From CAZHCG01 sp046484285 (GTDB lineage: Bacteria > Myxococcota_A > Polyangia > JAAYKL01): a stretch of DNA of 14,905 bases. The number at the start of each line of letters is the position of its first letter. Position 1 is the stretch's first letter. The translations under genes were made by a program, and so were the position numbers. The stretch covers positions 1 through 14,905 of the forward strand of contig JAWOBP010000011.1 of the NCBI GenBank assembly GCA_046484285.1. The letters are read 5' to 3'. Below the pieces are notes generated by a model that saw only the letters and a list, made by a program, of their open reading frames with translations, ran no database searches and was not told the origin of the DNA. Shown in pieces: positions 1-6,964 of this stretch.

Positions 1-2
1 TC

Positions 3-173
3 GATGGACTGGCCGCCGGGGACCTACCCGCCGTCCTCGCTGTGGCCGGTGGGAGCCCCGGCCGCGCCCTGCTGAGGCGAGCCCGAATCGAGACCGAGGC
101 AAGGACGAAGAGCGCAGGCGAGCCGAAAAGCGGACGCCCGGCGCACCGCTGCGTCTTTTCGAGCGATCATTGA
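3..173 (+). CDS. Possible 3' end of a gene entering from the left (HolB-like signature)
   Basis: Frame 3 is open from the window edge to a TGA at 171-173. Its first 25 or so codons are GC-rich at the third position, and they encode a stretch containing LAVAGGSPGRALL. That resembles the helix motif (LA-GGSPGRAL) near the C-terminal part of DNA polymerase III delta-prime subunits. Known delta-prime proteins continue for about 80-100 residues after this motif, whereas here only about 33 mostly basic residues follow, so the gene would be truncated or frameshifted. Frame 1 stops at 73-75 and frame 2 stays open to 355, so the frame is not settled. The match is short and could be chance; the true gene may lie wholly outside. 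Confidence 0.25.
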   Translation, partial: DGLAAGDLPAVLAVAGGSPGRALLRRARIETEARTKSAGEPKSGRPAHRCVFSSDH

Positions 174-413
174 CGGAAAAGCGGCAGGCGGAGCGGCGCG
201 GCGAGCCGAATCCCGGACGATTCCCGGCCGAAAAGGTCGAACGAAGCCGACTGTTCCGGTTTGGCTGCCAAGCACGCACTGCGAAAACAGCAAACCGTCG
301 AGAAGGGTCAGAGCCAACTCCAGAATCAACAATGATTTCAATTCGATCCGTATAGCCCCAAAGGCAGAATGGAATGAAAGGCAAAGGGGGTTATCTAGTC
401 CGCGGCTTCTACT
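174..413. other. Gene-poor interval, no clear feature
   Basis: No reading frame here has a convincing start, Shine-Dalgarno sequence or codon pattern. Base composition is less GC-rich than the flanking genes, especially 240-400. The octamer GGCGAGCC occurs at 76-83, 117-124 and 200-207 in purine-rich surroundings. Downstream of the - strand lipoprotein stop (414) no good stem with a T-run is visible; CCCC at about 357-361 and GGGGG at 386-390 could pair only weakly around a loop of roughly 25 bases. Confidence 0.4.
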
Positions 414-2330
414 CTACTGGATGTCGGTGGTGCACTCGAAGGTGAAGCCGATCGCTCCCACCTCGGGCGTTACCCCGTCGTGCTCGGTGTAGAGCCTCAC
501 CTCCAGCTCGATGAAGTGCCCCTCCGGCAACTCGGCAGGCAGCGTCGCGGGCGAGACGTCGTCCGGGACCTCGACCACGGTCAGGAAGCTCTCGTCCTCC
601 AGGTCGACCTCGTAGTCGGCGGTGCGGGCGCGGATCACGAACGAGGTGTCGGCCGGCACGACCGCCTCCCAGAAGATCTCCTGCCACTCGGTCGACTGCC
701 CGGGACAGACCTCGAACATCTGCCTGTACCATCCCTCCTTGGTGGTGAAGGTCCGCAGGTTGTAGCCGATCATGTCGGAGTAGGTGTACGGCTCCGTGCC
801 CACCGCGATGATGTCCTTGTCCACCACCTCGGGCACCGGCCCGCTGCGATCGACCACCAGCCGCGTGGCGTACCCATTGGGATCGCCCTCGCAGCGCGAG
901 ATGCCCCACACGTGACCGTCGAAATCGATCGCCACTCCGCTGCCGTTGTGCGCGTGCACCGTGCCGCCGTCGTCGTCGTCTCCCAGGTAGTAGCCGCCCA
1001 GCACGGCCGACGAATCGGGAAAGAGGTCGGGATTGATCAGGAACACCAGCGCGTCTCCCGAGGTGTCGATCGCCCAGACCCAGCCGTCCGAATCGACGGC
1101 GATGCCGCGGAAGTTGTCCGCGCCGGGAACGTCCAGCCCATCCCAGGTCCCGCCGCCCAGGTCCGAGTCGTCGCCCGGCGTGTAGCGGTAGACGTAACCG
1201 TTCTGGTCGCCCATCACCGTGATCCAGATCCGGCCCTCGCCGTCGCCGGCGATGCCGTACGGGTTGACCCCGACCTCTGGCGGCATGAAGTGCTCCACGC
1301 CGTCGTCCGGGCCCATCCAGGCGATCCCCGCATCGCCGTCCGCCCAGGACCAGGCGTGCCGGCACGAGACCCAGAGGTGGTTCTCGCCGTCGAGGAAGAA
1401 TCCATAAGGATTGCAGTTCGGCATCTGGTAGCTCTCCATCAGGTCGCCGCTGTTCCCGTTCAGCTTGTAGACACCGCGCTGCCCGGTGATCCCCGAGCCG
1501 TAGTCCTGTCCGTAGCAGCCGACCCAGACGTGGCCGTTGTACTCGTATTGGTCCCCGGTCTCTGCAGTCGCCGCCACGGCGCGCATCCCGTTGCAGCCGT
1601 AGGGAGTGGTCAGCGAGTTCGGATCGGCGAGCGGATCGTCGAAGCCGCGGGTCCAGACCACGCATTCGTCGGTCGACTGGCCGGCCGGAACCAGCCCTCC
1701 CGTGGAGCGCGGGTAGACATCGTCCGGTCCGGTAGAGGTCTCGATCGAGTTGCTGCCGTCGCGGTCGACGCAGCGCTCCTCGTCGGCGGCGATCTTGGTC
1801 ACGCTCGAGGTGCCGTTGGTCCCGTAGTTGTGGTTGCGGTTGGCGACGAAGACGTCGCCGGCCAGATCCACGCTCGTCCGGGACGGATCGGCGCGGTCCG
1901 AGGCCAACCCGACGTGGTAGCGGCCGACCTCGAGCACCTCCTCGGTGTCGATCTTGGAAACCGTTCCGTCCGCCGAGTTGGAGACCCACAGGTTCCTCAG
2001 CGCGAGCTGCTCGGTGTTGAGCACCAGCCAGCCGTCCTCGTTGGTCCCCACTCCGTCGGAGTTCTCCGGACCGGGATCGTACTCGTTGCCGGTCCCCGGC
2101 CCCATCGAGACGTCCGGCCCGCTGTCGGTGTCGCCGCCGTCCGCGCCGCCGTCTCCGTCGGCGTCGGAATCGGAATCCGAGTCCGAGTCGGAGTCCGCGT
2201 CGCCGTCACCGTCCGCGTCCGCGTCCGACTGCCCGCCGTCCTTCAGCCCCGCGGCCGGAGCATCCCCGGAGCTGCACGCCCCGGCGAGCAGCGCCGCCCC
2301 GATCACCACCGATGCCAGTTTTTCGTTCAT
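414..2330 (-). CDS. Lipoprotein with acidic linker and beta-propeller domain
   Basis: Predicted 638-residue exported lipoprotein. The start is the ATG at 2328-2330, because it follows GGGGAGAG and opens a lipoprotein signal peptide (LLAGAC, lipidated Cys19); the frame runs further upstream, but only through intergenic DNA. Residues 35-65 are an Asp-Ala/Gly/Ser linker. From about 114 to 480 blade-like repeats recur, for example LWVSNSADGTVSKID (114-128), NPYGIAGDGEGRIWI (356-370), RGIAVDSDGWVWAID (408-422) and GVAIDFDGHVWGIS (465-478). These have the spacing of NHL/virginiamycin-B-lyase-type propellers. A conserved-looking PYTYSDMIGYNLR (514-526) leads into a beta-rich C-terminal region of about 110 residues. 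The substrate or ligand is unknown. It is transcribed alone and diverges from the DUF507 gene. A role as a surface binding or scaffolding protein is inference. Confidence 0.85.
   Translation of the reverse strand: MNEKLASVVIGAALLAGACSSGDAPAAGLKDGGQSDADADGDGDADSDSDSDSDSDADGDGGADGGDTDSGPDVSMGPGTGNEYDPGPENSDGVGTNEDGWLVLNTEQLALRNLWVSNSADGTVSKIDTEEVLEVGRYHVGLASDRADPSRTSVDLAGDVFVANRNHNYGTNGTSSVTKIAADEERCVDRDGSNSIETSTGPDDVYPRSTGGLVPAGQSTDECVVWTRGFDDPLADPNSLTTPYGCNGMRAVAATAETGDQYEYNGHVWVGCYGQDYGSGITGQRGVYKLNGNSGDLMESYQMPNCNPYGFFLDGENHLWVSCRHAWSWADGDAGIAWMGPDDGVEHFMPPEVGVNPYGIAGDGEGRIWITVMGDQNGYVYRYTPGDDSDLGGGTWDGLDVPGADNFRGIAVDSDGWVWAIDTSGDALVFLINPDLFPDSSAVLGGYYLGDDDDGGTVHAHNGSGVAIDFDGHVWGISRCEGDPNGYATRLVVDRSGPVPEVVDKDIIAVGTEPYTYSDMIGYNLRTFTTKEGWYRQMFEVCPGQSTEWQEIFWEAVVPADTSFVIRARTADYEVDLEDESFLTVVEVPDDVSPATLPAELPEGHFIELEVRLYTEHDGVTPEVGAIGFTFECTTDIQ
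2151..2228 (-). repeat. Asp-Ser/Asp-Ala coding repeat in the lipoprotein linker
   Basis: Low-complexity stretch coding for alternating Asp with Ala, Gly or Ser (residues about 35-60 of the propeller lipoprotein). It lies just after the lipidated Cys19 and before the folded domain, so it is a flexible acidic spacer of the kind common in myxobacterial surface lipoproteins. Codons vary among repeats, so the protein pattern is kept more strictly than the DNA pattern. Confidence 0.8.
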
Positions 2331-2369
2331 TGCTCTCTCCCCTGGGAAATCCAGCCCGATCCTACCCGA

Positions 2370-2398
2370 ATAGTATTCGGAAACACAAGAGCCTTGAA
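2370..2398 (-). promoter_or_regulatory. Candidate promoter of the propeller lipoprotein, palindromic -10 region
   Basis: On the - strand TTCAAG (2393-2398) and TACTAT (2370-2375) are 17 bases apart, about 40 bases before the ATG at 2330. The -35 match is only 3 of 6. The -10 sits inside a perfect 15-base palindrome, CCGAATAGTATTCGG (2366-2380), which could be an operator. Confidence 0.4.
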
Positions 2399-2417
2399 AA
2401 CGACGAGCAGCGCCGAG

Positions 2418-2447
2418 TTGACACCCCCGGAAGTGCCGATCAATACT
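2418..2447 (+). promoter_or_regulatory. Candidate sigma70-type promoter of the DUF507 gene
   Basis: A perfect TTGACA (2418-2423) is followed after 18 bases by AATACT (2442-2447). Transcription would start near 2454, giving a 5' leader of roughly 43 bases before the ATG at 2497. The -35 is strong and the -10 moderate (4 of 6). Confidence 0.45.
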
Positions 2448-2496
2448 CCCCGCGCCCGTTCGGCCCGCAAGACGGCCGGGAAAGGCGAACCTTCCG

Positions 2497-3009
2497 ATGA
2501 AGCTCTTCTCCGGAAAAATACCGATCATCGCCGCCGAGATCACCAAAACGCTCGTCAATAAGGACCAGATAGAGACCGGGGAGCCCGACGAGGTCGAGTT
2601 CGACGTGCAGGCCGTGCTCAAGGAATACATCCGCACCGACCGCGAGCTGACCGAGGAAGCCAAGGACGTCTGCGAGCGCCGCGGGATGCCCTACTCGGCG
2701 TTTCCCAAGATCAAGCACCGTCTGGCCGAGCGGCGCGGCTTCCAGACCGGCGAAGAGTCGCTCGACTACATCATGGATCAGATCATCGGCGCCTTCATGC
2801 ACAGCCAGTTCGTCGACGAGATCTTCGCCGAGGATCACGACCTGAAGCGCACGATGCGCGCCGTGCTGAAGCGGCACACCGAGATCGAGGACGAGCTGGA
2901 CAAGGAAGCGCGGGCCAAGATCAAGAACCTCGAGGAAGGCACCCGCGACTGGGACATCGAGTACAAGCGGGCCATGGATCAGGTCAAGCGCCGCCGCGGC
3001 CTGTCCTGA
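2497..3009 (+). CDS. DUF507 family protein, tandem two-domain form
   Basis: 170-residue soluble, highly charged protein that I recognise as DUF507 (a family found in deltaproteobacteria and relatives; function not known to me). The N-terminus MKLFSGKIPIIAAEITKTLV is typical of the family. The protein is an internal duplication. Residues about 38-82 (AVLKEYIRTDRELTEEAK... ending RRGF) match residues about 122-169 (AVLKRHTEIEDELDKEARAK... ending RRRGL), and each half is preceded by a helical segment. The halves have diverged. No signal peptide or membrane segment is seen, so it is probably cytoplasmic. The ATG at 2497 follows AAAGGCG. It is monocistronic, with its own candidate promoter, and its stop lies 3 bases from the stop of the convergent large lipoprotein. 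Confidence 0.85.
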   Translation: MKLFSGKIPIIAAEITKTLVNKDQIETGEPDEVEFDVQAVLKEYIRTDRELTEEAKDVCERRGMPYSAFPKIKHRLAERRGFQTGEESLDYIMDQIIGAFMHSQFVDEIFAEDHDLKRTMRAVLKRHTEIEDELDKEARAKIKNLEEGTRDWDIEYKRAMDQVKRRRGLS

Positions 3010-3012
3010 CGC

Positions 3013-6000
3013 TCACTCGGCGCCCGGCGTCGGCGTCCACCCTCCGAGAAAATCCGCGACGTTGTCGTCTGTGTCGATTCCGCCCACTCGGGAAAAGCAC
3101 GGCGAGCCGTCGTCGTCCACCGCCTGCCCCTCCCCGTGCTCGCCGTCGCCTCCGAGCTGGACCGCGTCGACCACCTCTCCGGCGCGCAGCAGCCTGACCG
3201 CGAAGGAGCCGCTGTCCGGCAGGTCGCCGACCGGATCCACCAGGTCGGCCTCGCCGCTCAGTACGCCGCCGATCACGATCGTCCCGTCGTTGTCGAGCGT
3301 CTCGCCGGCCAGCGAGAGCGACTCCAGCACCAGCCCGCTGGATCCGTCCACCAGCTCCAGAGATACGTCGTCGGTGCTCGTTCCCGGCTCCAGCCAGATC
3401 TCGACGAACGACCCCAGCGCGCTGCGGCACAGCTCGCCGATCACCGAGGCGCGGCGCACGTTGAGCAGGTAGCCGCCCGCGCTGCCCAGCTGGCCGAGCA
3501 CCGCAATCTGCCGTCCGCTCGGGTCGCCGTCGAAGAAGAGACGCGGATCGTCGTCGGCTGGCGAGGGCCAGCCGTCGCTGGCCTGGAGCACATCGTCCGC
3601 GTCGTCGCGCAGCTCCAGCCTGGCGTCCGGTACGGCCCAGGGGCGATCCATCGCGCCGCGGGCGGTCACGATCGCCGCGACGCGACAGCTCGTCTCCCCG
3701 ATCGCGACGCGATCCACGTCCAGCGCGGCGTCGATCGCTCCGCGCGCCAGCAGCGGCGCGGCGCAGGGATCGCCTATCTCGAGAGCCTCGGCCGGATCGT
3801 CGTCGGGCTCGACCAGCCCGGTCGCTGCCGAGCCGAGGGAAAACAGCTCCGCGCGACAAGGATCCCCGGACGGATTTCCCGCCGGCGAGACGGCCAGTAG
3901 CGCGAGCGAGCCGTCCTCGAGCCACAGCCTTCCGCCTTCCACTCGTTCCTCGGCGACGATACCGTCTTCGGCCAGCAGCTCGATCGCGGTCTTCGCATAG
4001 TCGGCGTCGTCCGCCCTGGCGCGCACGATCGCCGGCGGATCTCCGGGATCGGCGCTCAGCAGCTGCAGCTCGCCCTCTTCCAGGTAGCCGCTCCAGGGCT
4101 GATCAGCGGTCAGAGACGACGAAGCCAGCGGCTCCACCTGGACGAGCCCGACCAGCGCGCCGCGACTGGCGGTGACCAGCAGCGGAATTCCGGCGGCCGG
4201 CGGGTCGATCTCGTGAGCCACATCCAGCGCAACGAGGGCCTCGCTGTCCGAGATCGCCTCGAGCAACATCGCGTCAGCGCCCGGCACCCCGGCCCGAGCC
4301 GTGGACAAGACCGGATCCAGCGACGCGGCCGGAATCCCGGCCGGAATCTCGATCGCGATCTCCGCGCCCCGCGAGCCTGGTGGGACCTCGCCGGGCGACA
4401 GCTCCAGCGTCAGCGTCTCGTCGTCCCCCGCCACCTCCAGCGGAGCGACCAGCCACTCGCTTCCCACCTTGAGCACGACCCCCATCCAGCCGCCCGGGCC
4501 TTCCGGCTCCAGCGAGAGCTCCAGCTCGGCTGTGCTGTCGGACAGCACGGTCACCCGCTCGATATCGACTCCCACCTCGGGCGGCAGCTGCGCCACCGCT
4601 CCCTCTAGCTCGGCGCCCTCGGCGTCGACCAGCAGCACCGGGTTCGGATCGTCCTGTCGCGACACCTGCGAAGGGCTAAGCGAGAACACGCCCCCGGTGC
4701 GGGGCAGACCGCGCAGCGTCGCGGCCGCGCGGCCGGCGGAGGTCTCCAGGTAGGTGACGATCATGTCCGTCCTGGCCGTCAGGCCGACGTCCACCACCAA
4801 CTCGCACTCTCCCTGGCCGGGCACCGACGCGTCGCGCAGATCCAGCGCCGGATCGTCGAAGCCGACCTCCACCCCGGCATCCAGCGCCAGCCCGCTCGAT
4901 TCGAAAGACAGCACAACGCCCCGCCTGCCCGCCATCACCACCCCCGGAGAGACGTCGCACCACGGCACGTCGCCGGACGGCACGATTTCGACGAAGGTCT
5001 CCAGCTCCAGATCTCCGTCCAGCACCCTGAGCAGCGCCGGCCCCACCGGCGCGTCGTTCGCGACTCGGAGCTGCAATGTCAACGAGCTGCCGTCGATCGC
5101 CGGAGACTGGTAGACGATTTTCACTCCCGAGCGTGGCAGCACCTCCACCTCGGCGTTCTCGGAGAACTGTCCCGCCGACTGGAAGACGAGCACCGCGTAA
5201 CCGTCGTAACCCTGCGGTATCGAGACCGGATCCGGCGCGGCCAGGGTCGGCCCCTCCGGCTCCTCGATCCCGATGTGGGCCGCGACCGCCTCGCCGCCGG
5301 AGGTGACCTCGAGCACGACGCTCGATCCCTCGAAACACGAGTCGACGCTGATCTCGATCGCCATCGCGTTGGGCGACTCGCTCGACTGGAGCACCTCCCA
5401 GCCCTCGACCTGGCATCCGTTCTCCGCGATCTCCACGTTCAACGGATTGACGAAGGCGAAGTTGACCGCCTGGGCGATCAGCAGCGCCGACTCGCAGCCG
5501 CGCGGCAACGATTCGGGGCTGACCGTCATCACCGGGCTGGCCAGGGCGGCGAGCACCGTGAAATCGGTCTGGACGACCTCGTCTCCGGTCGTGACGCTCA
5601 GCGGAGTCGGTCCCAGCACCGCCCACTCGTCGACCATGATGTTGACCGACAGCTGCGTGGCGCTCTCCACGAAGACCGCGGTCACCTCGACTCCCGGGTT
5701 GGCCGGAAACTCGACGATCGTCCCGCCGCCACCCGAGGTGTCGGTGTCCACCTCGGACGCCTGCTGGAAATGAGTCCCGCTGCCGATCACGCTCAAGCTG
5801 GCCTGGACCGCCGATTCCCCGCTGGCCGGGCGCACGATCTGATCCGGATCGACCTGGATCGTCGGATAGATCTTCTCCTGGATCTCGAACTCGCCCCGGG
5901 CGACCTGCATCCCGCTCGTGACCGCGACCTCGATCGTCCCGATCGGAGCGTTGCCCGCGATATCGACTAAGATCGTCATCTCGGTGGCGGACTCCACCAC

Positions 6001-6555
6001 CTGCTCCTCGATCGCGACGTGGCTCCCGTCGCCGAAGATCACGTGGTTGTTCTGGGCGCTGAAAACACCCCCCTCCACGTTCAGCTCCAGCTCCAGGTTC
6101 GATGAGCCGGCCGCTGCGCCGGGGGGATCGATGCTCAAGAGAGGATCGTCGAGCCGCTCGCGGACCTCGAAGACCCCGCTCAGCTCCGGCCCCGATCCGC
6201 ACGCCACCTCGACCGTGTGCTGTCCCACCTCGGCGTCGGGCTCCACCGCGATCTCGACCCTCAGCACCTGGGGCGAGAGCACCTGCACGACGTAGACCTC
6301 TATCTGCTCCACGTCGGGGGAATCGAAGACGACCGCCTCCACTGCCGTCGCCGAGTCGGTCAGCTGCCCGCACCGGTCGAAGCGGACGTCCGGAGCGGAG
6401 ATCCGGACCACGAGCGAGGCCCCCTGCAGAGCCGAGGACGGATCGAGCATCAGCTCAGCCGCCTCGTCGCGATCCCCCTGGGGAGAGCAGGCCGCCAGAA
6501 TCGCCGCCGGAGCGATCAGTATTGCAGCACGAAGCCAAGCTGTTATCCTCGACAT
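3013..6555 (-). CDS. Giant lipoprotein: Ig-like repeats, PPC-like and lamin-tail-like domains
   Basis: 1180-residue exported lipoprotein with a good lipobox (ILAAC, Cys23). From about 34 to 809 there are eight divergent beta-sandwich repeats of about 90 residues: roughly 34-132, 137-228, 230-334, 339-432, 435-526, 529-617, 622-709 and 713-809. Each opens with a pattern like (L/I/V)-x-V-x-P-x-x-(L/V) and ends with one like G-x-x-x-L-x-V-T-(S/T)-G followed by a (F/I)-x-(V/I) strand, as in IPT/Ig-like repeats. Residues about 914-1034 resemble a pre-peptidase C-terminal (PPC) domain, opening VEPDDDPAEALEI. Residues about 1046-1178 resemble a lamin-tail domain, with GSFVEIW near the start and DTDDNVADF then PTPGA at the end. 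No catalytic motif is seen. The ATG at 6553-6555 has no Shine-Dalgarno sequence. It is probably a long surface stalk or adhesin; that role is inference. Confidence 0.85.
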   Translation of the reverse strand: MSRITAWLRAAILIAPAAILAACSPQGDRDEAAELMLDPSSALQGASLVVRISAPDVRFDRCGQLTDSATAVEAVVFDSPDVEQIEVYVVQVLSPQVLRVEIAVEPDAEVGQHTVEVACGSGPELSGVFEVRERLDDPLLSIDPPGAAAGSSNLELELNVEGGVFSAQNNHVIFGDGSHVAIEEQVVESATEMTILVDIAGNAPIGTIEVAVTSGMQVARGEFEIQEKIYPTIQVDPDQIVRPASGESAVQASLSVIGSGTHFQQASEVDTDTSGGGGTIVEFPANPGVEVTAVFVESATQLSVNIMVDEWAVLGPTPLSVTTGDEVVQTDFTVLAALASPVMTVSPESLPRGCESALLIAQAVNFAFVNPLNVEIAENGCQVEGWEVLQSSESPNAMAIEISVDSCFEGSSVVLEVTSGGEAVAAHIGIEEPEGPTLAAPDPVSIPQGYDGYAVLVFQSAGQFSENAEVEVLPRSGVKIVYQSPAIDGSSLTLQLRVANDAPVGPALLRVLDGDLELETFVEIVPSGDVPWCDVSPGVVMAGRRGVVLSFESSGLALDAGVEVGFDDPALDLRDASVPGQGECELVVDVGLTARTDMIVTYLETSAGRAAATLRGLPRTGGVFSLSPSQVSRQDDPNPVLLVDAEGAELEGAVAQLPPEVGVDIERVTVLSDSTAELELSLEPEGPGGWMGVVLKVGSEWLVAPLEVAGDDETLTLELSPGEVPPGSRGAEIAIEIPAGIPAASLDPVLSTARAGVPGADAMLLEAISDSEALVALDVAHEIDPPAAGIPLLVTASRGALVGLVQVEPLASSSLTADQPWSGYLEEGELQLLSADPGDPPAIVRARADDADYAKTAIELLAEDGIVAEERVEGGRLWLEDGSLALLAVSPAGNPSGDPCRAELFSLGSAATGLVEPDDDPAEALEIGDPCAAPLLARGAIDAALDVDRVAIGETSCRVAAIVTARGAMDRPWAVPDARLELRDDADDVLQASDGWPSPADDDPRLFFDGDPSGRQIAVLGQLGSAGGYLLNVRRASVIGELCRSALGSFVEIWLEPGTSTDDVSLELVDGSSGLVLESLSLAGETLDNDGTIVIGGVLSGEADLVDPVGDLPDSGSFAVRLLRAGEVVDAVQLGGDGEHGEGQAVDDDGSPCFSRVGGIDTDDNVADFLGGWTPTPGAE

Positions 6556-6562
6556 GATGACA

Positions 6563-6591
6563 ATCTAATACCTCGGCTCCGGGCGACGCAA
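6563..6591 (-). promoter_or_regulatory. Candidate promoter of the giant lipoprotein, possibly leaderless
   Basis: On the - strand TTGCGT (6586-6591), a 17-base spacer and TTAGAT (6563-6568) are followed by only 7 bases before the ATG. Both hexamers match consensus only 3 of 6. An alternative -10, TATTAG, fits 4 of 6 but with a 15-base spacer. The placement would put the transcript start at the start codon, in line with the missing Shine-Dalgarno sequence. Confidence 0.3.
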
Positions 6592-6622
6592 TACCGGTTC
6601 CGAGCTGCCGGGAGGTTTGTCG

Positions 6623-6928
6623 ATGTATATCCCCAAGGTCGAAGAGAAACACTACTACTGTTTCAAGTGCGGCCAGGAGATCGATTTCGAACGGATCAAG
6701 ATGGCCCGCACCGATACCTGTCCGCACTGCGGGCAGGATCTGCACTGCTGCAAGAACTGCGAGTACTGGGACCCCGGCTACCACAACCAGTGCCGGGAGA
6801 GAATCGCGGAGTACATCGCGGATCGCGAGCGAGCCAATTACTGCACGCACTTCACCTTCCGCGACGGCAAGCCCGAGACCGAGGACGAGAACGCGGCCAA
6901 GGCCAAGCTGGAATCCCTTTTCAAGTAA
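6623..6928 (+). CDS. Small zinc-ribbon protein, first gene of the yicC-gmk operon
   Basis: 101-residue cytoplasmic protein with nine cysteines in two likely metal sites. The first is C13-x2-C16 with C33-x2-C36 (YYCFKCG and DTCPHCG), a classic zinc ribbon. The second is HCCKNCEYW (C42, C43, C46) with C57 and C74, followed by a charged helix ending at K101. The combination of a CxxC ribbon with a CCKNC-x10-C-x16-C module resembles uncharacterised deltaproteobacterial proteins; I know no named function. The ATG at 6623 is chosen over the in-frame TTG at 6617 because GGAGG (6611-6615) is 7 bases from the ATG but only 1 from the TTG. The stop is 36 bases before yicC, on the same strand, so they are probably co-transcribed. 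Binding nucleic acid or aiding YicC is a guess from context. Confidence 0.85.
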   Translation: MYIPKVEEKHYYCFKCGQEIDFERIKMARTDTCPHCGQDLHCCKNCEYWDPGYHNQCRERIAEYIADRERANYCTHFTFRDGKPETEDENAAKAKLESLFK

Positions 6929-6964
6929 CGCGAGATCAAATAGAAAGGGCGCGGAGGTGAGCCC

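Noticed and set aside
24..341. 105-residue - strand frame starting with a hydrophobic stretch
   Set aside because: The start resembles a signal peptide, but there is no Shine-Dalgarno sequence and the rest is Arg/Ala/Pro low-complexity sequence typical of a shadow frame.
357..390. CCCC...GGGGG as a terminator of the propeller lipoprotein
   Set aside because: Only four or five base pairs with a loop of about 25 bases and no T-run.
480..2561. Long + strand open frame antisense to the propeller lipoprotein
   Set aside because: Val/Arg/Asp-rich composition is typical of the complement of a GC-rich gene; it spans the divergent promoter region and has no sensible start signal.
2331..2663. Upstream extension of the propeller lipoprotein to 2663
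   Set aside because: It would overlap the divergent DUF507 gene and bury the signal peptide; the ATG at 2330 has the Shine-Dalgarno sequence.
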